Positions 35,863 to 44,585 of a stretch of 64,000 bases of DNA are shown one piece after another; positions within the stretch are counted from its first letter, which is position 1; each line of letters opens with the position of its first letter. A program made the position numbers and the translations under genes. The notes beneath the pieces were generated by a model. The model made no database searches, had not been told where the DNA came from, and worked only from the letters and a program-made list of their open reading frames with translations. Source of the stretch: CBDBKL01 sp965206675 (GTDB taxonomy: Bacteria; Bdellovibrionota; Bdellovibrionia; Bdellovibrionales; JAKFYE01); the NCBI GenBank assembly GCA_965206675.1, contig CBDBKL010000005.1, positions 186,001-250,000 on the forward strand. Direction: 5' to 3'.

Positions 35863-36189
35863 AGAGATCTCCTTTTCGGTTCATTATTTTTCTTTATATA
35901 TATATATATATATATTAAATAGTTTGAGAAATGAAATCTTCTATAAAAAAGGTGGTTTTGGTGCATTGTATAGAAAGGAGTCCCTCCTATATAGTGTGGG
36001 TTATTTTGAAAGCGAAGTCCGGATTTTCCGAACCCATGAACAACACTTTTTTGGGGTGGCATAAATAGGCCTTATTGGAATAAAAAATGGGGCCTTTCTA
36101 AGGAGGGGTTCGTCGGTAATTAGCTTTATTTTTCCAAAATCTTCACTTTCATCTGGATAGCGTCATAAAATATAAAGGAGGTGAACTTT
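35863..36189. other. Spacer with TA repeat
   Basis: The region holds bolA's promoter side and a (TA)10 tract at 35895-35914. The remainder up to the strong ribosome site at 36175-36183 shows no gene or clear hairpin. Confidence 0.4.
35895..35914. repeat. Dinucleotide repeat (TA)10 upstream of bolA
   Basis: Ten perfect TA units, 33 bases upstream of the proposed bolA start, thus close to its expected -10 region. Confidence 0.85.
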
Positions 36190-36397
36190 ATGGAATTGAC
36201 CTTTCGTTCACAGGGGAAAAAGGCTTCTTGAGAGGGGGATTTTTGAGATGAAGAGGGGGGTAAAACTTGAGTGGCTTAGATGCCTGAACACCTTGAAAAC
36301 AGTAGATTTCAGGACATTTACACAGGGAAAGGATGAAGAGTTTTTTATGGTCTATAGGGAAGGGTTGGATGAAGCCAATATGAGGTATAGGTATTAG
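36190..36397 (+). CDS. Possible small gene, frameshifted, with very strong ribosome site
   Basis: AAGGAGGTG at 36175-36183 is a near-perfect Shine-Dalgarno sequence, six bases before an ATG at 36190. That frame gives only 13 residues (MELTFRSQGKKAS). The next frame is open from 36200 and carries a plausible 49-residue product from the ATG at 36248 to 36397. Removing one A from the A5 run at about 36217-36221 would join them into a 68-residue protein. It is not recognised; it could be a leader peptide, a broken gene or a chance frame. Confidence 0.35.
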
Positions 36398-36528
36398 GTG
36401 ATCGATTGTCTTCAATAGTGGAAAATGAAAAAAAATGAAAGAAATAAAAAAATTCTTTGGACAAAGAAAATCTCTTATAGATATCATTACGGTGAAATTG
36501 TCTAAAGAGAAAAGGGAGGGCAATCCAG

Positions 36529-37008
36529 ATGGCAAAGAAAAGAAGAAAAGCAAAGAAGAAAAGAGCGGCAACTCGGCGTCGTAAGACCACCCGTAAGTCG
36601 ACAAGGAAAAAAGCCAGGAAGGGTAAAGTAAGAAGAAAGAAGAAGGCAACAAGAAGGAAGAAAAAGAAGGCCACGCGCAAGAAGGCCAGAAGGCCAGCTA
36701 AAAGAAAAGCCGCAAAGAAGAAGAAAAAGGCTAAGAAAAAGTCTCGTAAAAAGAGAAAGCCAAATGCTGCTTTTATGAAGAAGCTAACTCCAAGTAAAGC
36801 TCTGGCTGCAGTTGTTGGAAGTTCAGCTCTTCCAAGAACTGAGGTAACCAAGAAACTATGGGCTTACATTAAGCGGCATAAGCTTCAAGATCCTAAGAAT
36901 CGTAGAAATGTCCGCACAGGTGCAGATGAAAAGCTAAAAGCTATTTTCAAAAAGCCTGTTGTAACGATGTTTGAGATTCCAAAGATTCTTTCTAAACACT
37001 TGAGCTAA
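36529..37008 (+). CDS. SWIB-domain protein with histone H1-like basic N-terminus
   Basis: The first 80 residues are nearly all Lys and Arg with Ala and Thr (MAKKRRKAKKKRAATRRRK onwards), a DNA-binding tail. Residues 85-159 form a SWIB/MDM2 fold: SSALPRTEVTKKLWAYIKRHKLQ is the typical core, followed by the RNVRTGADEKLKAIF block and a MFEIPKIL end. Fused SWIB-histone proteins are known in chlamydiae and some other bacteria, with a proposed role in nucleoid organisation. The gene starts after AGGGAGG and ends at a strong terminator. Confidence 0.9.
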   Translation: MAKKRRKAKKKRAATRRRKTTRKSTRKKARKGKVRRKKKATRRKKKKATRKKARRPAKRKAAKKKKKAKKKSRKKRKPNAAFMKKLTPSKALAAVVGSSALPRTEVTKKLWAYIKRHKLQDPKNRRNVRTGADEKLKAIFKKPVVTMFEIPKILSKHLS

Positions 37009-37011
37009 ACA

Positions 37012-37047
37012 TAATAGCCCCATCTCTACAGGAGGTGGGGCTATTTT
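37012..37047 (+). terminator. Intrinsic terminator after SWIB-histone gene
   Basis: A 14-base stem, starting AATAGCCCC and ending GGGGCTATT, with a four-base loop and a following TTT. One G-T pair only. Confidence 0.85.
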
Positions 37048-37294
37048 AATTTCAGTGAATTTTTTCTTTACACCCTTATATTATAAATTTCCTTGTTTTT
37101 CGCACCTGTTATTTTTCAATCCTATTAAGGGTTATGATGAAGATGGCTAAAAAGTAGTTATTCTTTTGGAAAAAAGATTGGGTGATCAGCTGATTTCCTT
37201 TGGTTGTGTTATCATGGAACTATGATTAGTGTTACATAATAAGAAAGTTTTTGATTTCATTAAAGACAATGAAGTGTCTTTTGAGTACACATAT

Positions 37295-37780
37295 ATGGCA
37301 GAGAAAAATTATATTACTCGTATTGGACTAGAAAAGTTACGAGCTGAGTACAGCGAGCTTTTTCATAAGGAAAGGCCGAGTTTAGTTCAAACTATAGCTT
37401 GGGCGGCGAGTAATGGGGATCGTTCAGAGAATGCAGATTATATCTATGGAAAGCGTCGATTAAGAGAGGTCGATCGTCGGTTGGAGTATCTTAATAGACA
37501 GATTCAAAACGCTGAAATTATAGATGTAGAAAAAATCCAGAGTAAAAATATTGTTTTTGGAGCAAGGGTGACATTAAAAAATAGAGATGGGAATTCTGTC
37601 AGAGTTCATATTGTGGGAGAAAATGAAACGCAACCAGAGAAAGAGCTTATCAGTTGGCGTTCACCTTTGGCGAAAGCTCTATTAGGAAAAACTGTTCAAG
37701 ATGATGTTGTTGTTAAAAAGCCAAATGGGGATGAGACTTTCACTGTATTGAAGATTGAATATCAAAACTATAAGGAATAG
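37295..37780 (+). CDS. greB: Transcription elongation factor GreB
   Basis: GreB stimulates RNA polymerase to cleave backtracked transcripts. The N-terminal coiled coil includes the tip acidic residues in NGDRSENADY, followed by KRRLREVDRRLEYL, which is GreB-like rather than GreA-like; a C-terminal FKBP-like domain completes the protein. The open frame starts at 37229, but the ATG at 37295 gives the family's length (161 residues) and N-terminus. It ends 13 bases before map. Confidence 0.92.
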   Translation: MAEKNYITRIGLEKLRAEYSELFHKERPSLVQTIAWAASNGDRSENADYIYGKRRLREVDRRLEYLNRQIQNAEIIDVEKIQSKNIVFGARVTLKNRDGNSVRVHIVGENETQPEKELISWRSPLAKALLGKTVQDDVVVKKPNGDETFTVLKIEYQNYKE

Positions 37781-37793
37781 AGAGGTTACTTTT

Positions 37794-38549
37794 GTGATTC
37801 CAAAAACAGCAAGTGATGTTAGGGGAATGGAGAAGGCAGGCCGGTTAGCGGCTCAGACTCTCGAGTATGCAGGTTCATTGGTTCAAGTTGGAGTAACAAC
37901 TGAAGAGATCGATAAAGCTGTACATGATTATATTTTAAAACATAGTGCTGTGCCTGCACCTCTAAATTATAAGGGTTTTCCAAAGTCTATTTGTACTTCA
38001 CTAAATGATGTGATTTGTCATGGTGTCCCTGATCAAACTGTTTTAAAAGAAGGTGATCTTATTAATGTGGATGTGACGGTAAAACTTAATGGTTTCCATG
38101 GAGATACCTCTAGAACCTTTTTTGTAGGCTCTGTGAGTAGGGAAAAGGAAAAGGTTACGGAAGTGGCTTTGAATGCCATGGAAAAGGGTATAGCGGTTAT
38201 TAAGCCGAATGGAACAACGGGGGATATAGGGTTTGCAATTAATAAATATGTCACAAAGCAGGGTTATTATGTGGTTAGAGAGATAGGGGGGCACGGTATA
38301 GGGAAATCTTTTCATGAGGAGCCCTTTGTTCCTTCTTTTGGTAAGAAGGGTCGAGGTGATCGGTTAATTCCCTTTGGCTGTATTACTGTAGAGCCTATGG
38401 TTAATGTGAATGAATTAGCTATCAAAGAAATTCCCATCCCAAATTCAGAAATTATGTACTACAAGACGTCTGATGGGACTCCATCAGCACAGTTTGAGCA
38501 CACAGTATTGATTACAGATTCAGGCTATAAGATACTGACCCTTCCTTAA
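37794..38549 (+). CDS. map: Type I methionine aminopeptidase
   Basis: The enzyme removes the first methionine from new proteins. Metal ligands are visible in order: NVDVTVKLNGFHGDTSRTF with two Asp, GGHGIG (His), TVEPM (Glu) and FEHTVL (Glu). The GTG at 37794 gives 251 residues and has AGAGGT upstream; the longer frame from 37755 overlaps greB and adds an unneeded leader. It is likely co-transcribed with greB. Confidence 0.94.
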   Translation: MIPKTASDVRGMEKAGRLAAQTLEYAGSLVQVGVTTEEIDKAVHDYILKHSAVPAPLNYKGFPKSICTSLNDVICHGVPDQTVLKEGDLINVDVTVKLNGFHGDTSRTFFVGSVSREKEKVTEVALNAMEKGIAVIKPNGTTGDIGFAINKYVTKQGYYVVREIGGHGIGKSFHEEPFVPSFGKKGRGDRLIPFGCITVEPMVNVNELAIKEIPIPNSEIMYYKTSDGTPSAQFEHTVLITDSGYKILTLP

Positions 38550-38597
38550 TTGACGTTTAAAAGGCATTCCATTAGGATTTTTAGGGTTATTGTCTAA

Positions 38598-38623
38598 TAG
38601 CCTATTTAAAAGGCTAAAAGCCT
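38598..38623 (+). promoter_or_regulatory. Alternative hairpins upstream of ahcY
   Basis: AGGCTA at 38611-38616 can pair with TAGCCT at 38598-38603 (first stem), while AGGCT at 38611-38615 can pair with AGCCT at 38619-38623 (second stem). The two are mutually exclusive, and the second ends four bases before the ribosome site of the ahcY gene. Confidence 0.4.
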
Positions 38624-38641
38624 ATGAGGAGAGAGAATAAA

Positions 38642-39991
38642 ATGACACCAGAGTCAGCTGTAAGTCTTAAGCCGGATTTAGATTTTAGAGTTTGTAAAGA
38701 GGCTATGGAGAGTTCTGAGCGATTTAAAGAGTTAGCGGATTGGGGACGTAGAGAGATTGCTATTGCTGAAACGGAAATGCCGGGTTTGATGGCTTTGCGT
38801 GAAGAATATGGAGAACCTCTTAAAGGTGCGCGTATAGCAGGCTGTTTGCATATGACTATTCAGACGGCGGTCTTAATCGAAACTCTTATAAAGCTCGGTG
38901 CTGAAGTGAGATGGTCTTCCTGTAATATTTTTTCCACACAAGATCATGCTGCTGTCGCTATGGCGGCGGCTGGTGTTCCTGTTTTTGCGTGGAAAGGTGA
39001 AACAGAGGAAGAATTCAATTGGTGTATTGAGCAAACAATAACAGGCTGGGGTTCAAAAGGTTGTAATTTAATCTTAGACGATGGCGGTGATTTAACAAAT
39101 ATGATGCATGAGCAGCGTTTTTCAGAAGCTTTATCTCAGGTCATTGGACTTTCAGAAGAGACAACAACCGGGGTTCATAATTTAGAAAAACGTTATCAAA
39201 GTGGGGAATTAAAAGTTCCAGCTATTAATGTTAACGATGCGGTTACAAAATCTAAGTTTGATAATCTCTATGGGTGTCGTGAATCTCTGGCTGATGGGAT
39301 TAAGAGGGCAACAGATGTTATGATTGCCGGAAAAGTTGTGGTGGTTGCAGGTTATGGTGATGTGGGAAAGGGATGTGCTCATTCTATGCGATCCTATGGA
39401 GCAAGAGTGATTGTGACTGAAATAGATCCTATTTGTGCTCTTCAGGCGGCAATGGAAGGGTATGAAGTAACAACTATGGAAAAGGCTGTAAAAGAGGGTG
39501 ATATCTTTGTTACAGCAACAGGTTGTTGTGATGTTATTACAGAGAAAGTTTTTAATGAGATGAAAGATGGAGCTATCGTCTGCAATATTGGTCACTTTGA
39601 TATTGAGATTGATATGGATTGGCTCAGTAATCATTCCGTAACAAATGAGATAAAACCTCAAGTTGATCATCATACCTTTAAAGATGGAAGAAAGATCATT
39701 GTTCTTGCAAAGGGGCGTTTGGTGAATCTAGGGTGTGCTACAGGGCACCCTTCGTTTGTCATGAGTCATTCATTTACAAATCAAGTTATGGCTCAGATTG
39801 AACTTTTTCAAAATCGTAAAAAATATAAAGATGTAGGAGTTTACTTTTTACCTAAAGAGCTAGATGAAAAAGTGGCTCGGTTGCATTTAAGGAAACTAGG
39901 TGTAGACTTAACTCTTCTTACGGAGAAGCAGGCTAAATATCTCAACCTTCCAAAAGAAGGCCCTTTAAAACCTAAGCATTATAGGTATTAA
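38642..39991 (+). CDS. ahcY: Adenosylhomocysteinase
   Basis: The enzyme hydrolyses S-adenosylhomocysteine to adenosine and homocysteine, renewing the methyl cycle. The NAD-binding motif GYGDVGKGCA is intact, as are GHPSFVMSHSF and the C-terminal KPKHYRY tail that closes over NAD of the neighbouring subunit. The ATG at 38642 is favoured because GAGGAGAG lies just upstream; the ATG at 38624 would itself include the ribosome site. The resulting 449 residues suit the family. Confidence 0.95.
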   Translation: MTPESAVSLKPDLDFRVCKEAMESSERFKELADWGRREIAIAETEMPGLMALREEYGEPLKGARIAGCLHMTIQTAVLIETLIKLGAEVRWSSCNIFSTQDHAAVAMAAAGVPVFAWKGETEEEFNWCIEQTITGWGSKGCNLILDDGGDLTNMMHEQRFSEALSQVIGLSEETTTGVHNLEKRYQSGELKVPAINVNDAVTKSKFDNLYGCRESLADGIKRATDVMIAGKVVVVAGYGDVGKGCAHSMRSYGARVIVTEIDPICALQAAMEGYEVTTMEKAVKEGDIFVTATGCCDVITEKVFNEMKDGAIVCNIGHFDIEIDMDWLSNHSVTNEIKPQVDHHTFKDGRKIIVLAKGRLVNLGCATGHPSFVMSHSFTNQVMAQIELFQNRKKYKDVGVYFLPKELDEKVARLHLRKLGVDLTLLTEKQAKYLNLPKEGPLKPKHYRY

Positions 39992-40118
39992 AGCAAAAGA
40001 ATAAAAAGCAAATAGATTTTGTATATAGTTTTTTAGAAGTATTGGGGAGAGGGAACTTTTTATTCTACTCCAAAATTTGTAGTGTAATGAGAAAATTTTA
40101 AAGGTGTTATTGTTGGAT
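39992..40118. other. Short spacer, nothing clear
   Basis: About 125 bases between ahcY and the ankyrin gene, with an AAGGTG ribosome site at its end. No hairpin of note. Confidence 0.35.
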
Positions 40119-41104
40119 ATGCGGATAAAATGTTTTTTCATACTATTTCTTTTTTCTTTTCCACTATATTCCGGTGAAGTGATTTCTTTGAAAGATGAGA
40201 GAGTTGAGAAGATAAGGGCGAGAAAAATCAAAATGAGAGTAGGGACAAATGGTGGTCAGGTTCTGTATTGGATGGGGAGTGCATACAACATGCAGTCTTT
40301 TTTAGAAGATCGGGCATGGGAAATGGAATCTGAAGAGTTAAAGTTAAGTCGCTTACATATAGCTGTTATGAGCAACAGAATGGATCTTGTAACTTACATT
40401 TTAGAGACGGGTCAGTTTGATATTAACGCCAGGGATGTTAACGGTAATACGGCTCTACATTTTGCTGCAACTTTGGATAATCCGGAAATGATCCGTTTGC
40501 TTATTGATGCTGGAGCAGATAAGGATGCTGCGAGAGAGCTTGATGGAAATACGCCTCTTCTCCTGGCGGCTCATTCTAGACATGTAGAAAATGTAAAGGA
40601 ATTGCTTATAGCTCGTGTGGATGTCCATGCCACAAATCATGAGGGAAATACGGCTTTGCATATGGCTGCTCTGGCTAACTTCATGGAGCATCAAATGGAA
40701 CAGGAGATAGAAGAAGCCGGTATTGTACTAGAATCTCATATCGATATCGAAGAGCAGAGATATAATAGAAGGGGGATTGCAGTGATTAGTGAGCTTCTTA
40801 TGTCTCGTGCAAAGGTAGATGCCCAAAATAAATATAAAAACACTCCACTCCATCTATCTGTAGAAAATGATGACCCAAAACTTATTGAGTTTTTTTATTT
40901 GAAGCGGGAGCGGATCCTAGTATAGAAAATATCCTTGGAGAAACCCCTGAGGGTAAGGCAAAGTTAGATCGAAACTATGAAGCCTTTGAGGTGTTTTCAA
41001 GGTATAACAAACTTCTTGAACAAGGGGTGATAGGGGAGAATCTTCCCACATCTTCTTCAAAAGATGAAATGTCTGAAGAAAAAAATCCCTCATGTCATTA
41101 TTAG
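40119..41104 (+). pseudogene. Secreted ankyrin-repeat protein, frameshifted at T7
   Basis: The ATG at 40119 begins a signal peptide (MRIKCFFILFLFSFPLYSG); GTG at 40104 and TTG at 40113 are possible alternatives. Ankyrin repeats are clear: LSRLHIAV, TALHFAAT, TPLLLAAH, TALHMAAL and TPLHLSVE. The frame breaks at a run of seven T at 40890-40896 and stops at 40925. Adding one T restores the frame: FEAGADPSIEN, the end of an ankyrin repeat, then an acidic tail to 41104. Whole length would be about 328 residues. Slippage control, decay and sequence error are all possible. Family B copy 2 lies after the restored stop. Confidence 0.75.
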
Positions 41105-41122
41105 ATTCTTTTTACGTTTGAT

Positions 41123-41250
41123 GGGGAATTTTTCTCAGCAGAGTTCAAAAGCTCAGACAGTTCTGAGGGTTCGCAGCTCGTCTCTCCCTTCGGGAGATAC
41201 GCCCTGCGCCTCAGAAAACTCGTTTTGAACCCTCCTGAGAAAAATTCCCC
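41123..41250. repeat. Family B palindromic repeat, copy 2
   Basis: A 128-base copy with outer arms GGGGAATTTTTCTCAG and CTGAGAAAAATTCCCC and the same apical TCTCCCTTCGGGAGA. Similarity to copy 3 extends beyond the arms on both sides (TTTTTACGTTTGAT before). It lies between the ankyrin gene and the converging orn. Confidence 0.88.
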
Positions 41251-41335
41251 CTCCAATGCTCTAAAATTATAAAACTGTCTTCCCTTTTATTATAATAAGA
41301 GTTTTCTACTTTATTGTAGGAGTGTGTGAGATTTT

Positions 41336-41875
41336 CTATTTCAGGTTTTTTATTTTTTGAATATAAAATTTTAATTCCTCAATACTTTCTCGAATGTCAT
41401 CAAGGGCACGATGGGTATTTTTTTTAGTAGGGAGAAGAATGCCGAACGATTCAAAAACAATTTTAAGAGCTGTAACATCTAGCATGCGATAATGAAGGTG
41501 TTGTTTTAATTTCTTGAAATATCGGTCAATAAAAAGTTTGTCTTGGTGTACGGAGTTTCCAGCTAAGATGGGTCTTTCTTGAATAGGCCCCGTGCAAGTG
41601 GGGTAGTGAGTTTTCAATAAGTGAATGACTTCGTTTTCCACAGTTTCTGGTGAAGGCGCATGGGGTATTTTTTCCAGTAATCCACTTTTTGTGTGAGTTG
41701 TTCGATTCCATTCATCCATATTATCAATATAACTTTGAGGTTGCTTGACAACACTTTGATAGGTTTCCAGCTCTTTTAGATCTTCTGAAGTTATAATACA
41801 AGCCACTTCAATAATGCGTTCTTTTTCAGCGTCTAGGCCTGACATTTCTAAATCTATCCATACAAGGTTTTTCAT
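41336..41875 (-). CDS. orn: Oligoribonuclease
   Basis: The 3'-5' exonuclease degrades RNA fragments of 2-5 nucleotides, including pGpG from c-di-GMP. The DEDD nuclease motifs are present: WIDLEMSGLD near the start, NSVHQDKLFIDRY in the middle and HRALDDIRESI near the end. The ATG at 41875 gives 179 residues and matches the family N-terminus; the longer frame from 41911 adds an unusual leader. The gene lies downstream of a zinc-ribbon protein gene on the same strand. Confidence 0.93.
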   Translation of the reverse strand: MKNLVWIDLEMSGLDAEKERIIEVACIITSEDLKELETYQSVVKQPQSYIDNMDEWNRTTHTKSGLLEKIPHAPSPETVENEVIHLLKTHYPTCTGPIQERPILAGNSVHQDKLFIDRYFKKLKQHLHYRMLDVTALKIVFESFGILLPTKKNTHRALDDIRESIEELKFYIQKIKNLK

Positions 41876-41937
41876 ACCCTTATTATTTAATGGAAATAGA
41901 TAAAAAATCAATAATCCTGTGATTCAAAGATATATTA

Positions 41938-42441
41938 CTAGTTAGATTTTTGTTGCTTAAGTCGTTTGAGTGACTTTGAGTAGTGAAACTCCATCAGTTC
42001 GTCATTATAGCCTATTTCTCTAACTTTATTAAAGTTTGCAAGGGCATTTCTGTGTTGATTTAGTTGCGACTGTAAAATGGCTAGTTTTACCCTGTAGAGA
42101 GTATGGTTTGGGTTTATAGAAAGTATGTTCTCATAAGATTTTTTTTCGCATGCTGTTTTTTCCAACCTTTTGCAGATTTTTGCTAAAACTTTATGATCTG
42201 TTTCTGTGAGGTCAAAAAAGACATTACGGATTTGTAAACTTAAATAGGGATTGGTGTAGGAGCCCCAGTGGAACCACGTTATGGCATAAATTAATAAACC
42301 TATTATAAGAAAAGAGAAAATGGCTTTTAAAGCGAATGTTCTAGGACGAGGTTTTCTTTTTTCCCACCCACAATTACAATATGAAACATATTCCGTTTGA
42401 TTCTGCTGAGGAATAAGCACATTACAACGTTCGCAAATCAT
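41938..42441 (-). CDS. Zinc-ribbon membrane protein with TPR-like tail
   Basis: The N-terminus has two Cys pairs, MICERC and YCNC, as in small zinc ribbons, followed by a basic stretch and one membrane segment (about residues 40-58). The C-terminal 100 residues contain TPR-like helices: YENILSINPNHTLYRVKLAILQ and RNALANFNKV. So a cytoplasmic zinc ribbon is linked across the membrane to a periplasmic TPR-like domain. The role is unknown. Confidence 0.6.
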   Translation of the reverse strand: MICERCNVLIPQQNQTEYVSYCNCGWEKRKPRPRTFALKAIFSFLIIGLLIYAITWFHWGSYTNPYLSLQIRNVFFDLTETDHKVLAKICKRLEKTACEKKSYENILSINPNHTLYRVKLAILQSQLNQHRNALANFNKVREIGYNDELMEFHYSKSLKRLKQQKSN

Positions 42442-42966
42442 AAAACCGTCCCCTTTCTAAAATTATAGCAAACTCTTCATAAACCTAACAAATGTCTAAA
42501 AAGTGTGCATGTTTTCTTTATAAACCCAATCTAAAACATTCTCTTCTTTTCTTCTTAAGTGCTCTAAAAAGAGTCACTATTAAAGCCTGAATGAAATGAT
42601 TTAGATTATTCCCTCCAATAGTAAAGTGTATTGCACTCCTTGTCTGTATTTCTAAAGCGAAAAATGTGCCAAAGTCGGAGAAAATTTTCCTGTCTATTAT
42701 TTGACTAGAAAATTTTAAACTCAGTGACCTCTTTTTAATAAGATCAGTTGAGACCCATAAGAATGAAGATCCATTTTCAATACAATAAGACGAAATAAAG
42801 AGAAAAAACTACTGTAATTTTAAATAGTTATATATTTTCTTTAGTGAGAAGCCCTAGATTTTTACTCTATTTTTGTCAGGGCTGCTCTTATGGTTACAAA
42901 ATACTTGATATCATTCGCATAAGGTATGATTCTATATCCTATTATTTTTCACTTGGAGGGTACATT
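42442..42966. other. Intergenic region upstream of the peptide transporter, nothing definite
   Basis: A 525-base spacer that must contain two promoters. TTGATA and TATGAT near 42902-42927 are only 14 bases apart and not a good pair. No hairpin, repeat or gene stood out, although an open frame runs through its last 120 bases in phase with the downstream gene. Confidence 0.35.
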
Positions 42967-44559
42967 ATGAGGTTTTTACTTTCTATTTTATTAGGTTTTA
43001 CTTTTTGGGGAATTCAAGTTGAGGCTGATGAGAAAAAGACATTTGTTATGTGTCTTGAAGGCAGCCCCAGTGTGTTTAATCCACAACTTGCAACTGATGG
43101 TCCGACATTTAAAAACACCCGCCATATTTATAGTACCCTTGTGGATTTTAAGTATGGAGGAACATCTGTTATTCCGGCTTTAGCAAAATCATGGAAAGTT
43201 TCTAAAGATCACTTAAAGTTTACTTTTTATCTTCGTAAAGGGGTTAAGTGGCATACGACAGAAAAATTTAAACCCACCAGAGATTTTAATGCTGATGATG
43301 TGATATGGTCATTCCAGAGAGCAATGGATAAGTCTCATCCCTATCACAAAGTGAGTGGTGGAACGTATGAATATTTTCAATCTATGAACATGGGTGAGAT
43401 TATTAAAGAGATTAAAAAGAAAGATGACTACACTGTTGAGTTTATCTTAAGTCGAAAAGAAGCTCCTTTCATTGCGAACCTTGCTATGGATTTTGCAGTT
43501 ATCGTATCAAAAGAATATGGTGAGAAAATGTTGGCTGCTAAGACTCCAGAACATCTCGATAATTTCCCTGTGGGTACAGGTCCCTATGTCTTTCAAAGGT
43601 ATCAGAAAGATACCATCGTTCGTTATAAGAAACATAAAGACTACTTTTTAGGGGCGGCAAAAATTGATGAGCTGGTAATGCTAATTACACCCGATCCTTC
43701 TGTGCGGTTTCAAAAATTAAAAGCAGGAGAGTGTCACTTGAGTACCGAGCCTGCTCCGGCAGATATTGCTTTGATGAAAAAACATAAAGCTCTTAAAGTT
43801 TTGAATAGACCAGGGCTCAATGTTGGGTATTTAGCTTTCAATACAGAAAAGAAACCCTTTGATAATGTAAAAGTTCGTAAGGCTATTAATTATGCTCTTA
43901 ATAAAAAGTCTTATATTGATGCTATTTATTTAGGGCACGCTCAGGTTGCTAAAAATCCCATACCTCCAGCCATTTGGTCTTACAATAAGTCTGTAAAAGA
44001 TTATCCTTATGACATTAAGAAGGCTAAAAAGTTGTTAAAGCAAGCGGGTTACCCTAAAGGGTTTAAAACGGATCTTTGGGTTATGGATATCTCTCGTCCC
44101 TATAACCCCAATGGAAAAAAGCTAGGTGAAATGATGCAAGCTGATCTTGTGAAAATTGGCATTCAGGCAAAGATTGTAACTTATGATTGGCCAACATATT
44201 TATCAAAATCGCAAAAGGGTGAGCATCAAATGTTACAGCTAGGGTGGACCGGTGATAATGGTGATCCCGATAACTTTTTAAATGTTTTATTAGGATGTGA
44301 AGCTGTTAAAGCGGGAAGCAATCGTGCCCGTTGGTGTTATAAGCCATTTGATAACTTAATTAAGAAGGCTAAGGAGACAACGGCCTTAAAAAAGAGAACT
44401 TCTTACTATAAGAAGGCTCAAAAAATATTTAAGGATCAAGCTCCTTGGGCAACAATAGCTCATGCTATGGTTTATCGTGGATTAAGAAAAAATGTTAAAG
44501 GGTTCAAAATAAACCCCTTTGGCGTTGACTATATTAATAATGAGGTTGATTTAAAGTAA
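42967..44559 (+). CDS. dppA: Dipeptide/oligopeptide ABC transporter, substrate-binding protein
   Basis: The periplasmic binding protein of a peptide importer. The ATG at 42967 has GGAGGG seven bases upstream and a signal peptide of about 20 residues; the longer open frame to 42844 would hide it. The 530-residue length and the FNADDVIWSFQRAMD, GTGPYVF and VRKAINYALNK segments are typical of SBP family 5. First of five collinear genes. The closest resemblance is to dipeptide-binding DppA, but peptide length preference cannot be read from sequence. Confidence 0.9.
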   Translation: MRFLLSILLGFTFWGIQVEADEKKTFVMCLEGSPSVFNPQLATDGPTFKNTRHIYSTLVDFKYGGTSVIPALAKSWKVSKDHLKFTFYLRKGVKWHTTEKFKPTRDFNADDVIWSFQRAMDKSHPYHKVSGGTYEYFQSMNMGEIIKEIKKKDDYTVEFILSRKEAPFIANLAMDFAVIVSKEYGEKMLAAKTPEHLDNFPVGTGPYVFQRYQKDTIVRYKKHKDYFLGAAKIDELVMLITPDPSVRFQKLKAGECHLSTEPAPADIALMKKHKALKVLNRPGLNVGYLAFNTEKKPFDNVKVRKAINYALNKKSYIDAIYLGHAQVAKNPIPPAIWSYNKSVKDYPYDIKKAKKLLKQAGYPKGFKTDLWVMDISRPYNPNGKKLGEMMQADLVKIGIQAKIVTYDWPTYLSKSQKGEHQMLQLGWTGDNGDPDNFLNVLLGCEAVKAGSNRARWCYKPFDNLIKKAKETTALKKRTSYYKKAQKIFKDQAPWATIAHAMVYRGLRKNVKGFKINPFGVDYINNEVDLK

Positions 44560-44585
44560 GATATAGGTAATTTTCATTTTTAATT

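Noticed and set aside
36188..36851. Phe/Leu-rich minus-strand frames
   Set aside because: They are antisense to the Lys/Arg-rich SWIB-histone gene; A/G-rich codons on one strand give long Phe/Leu frames on the other.
38550..38641. Known SAH riboswitch before ahcY
   Set aside because: The leader is too short and AT-rich to match the classical SAH class by eye; only the competing stems are reported.
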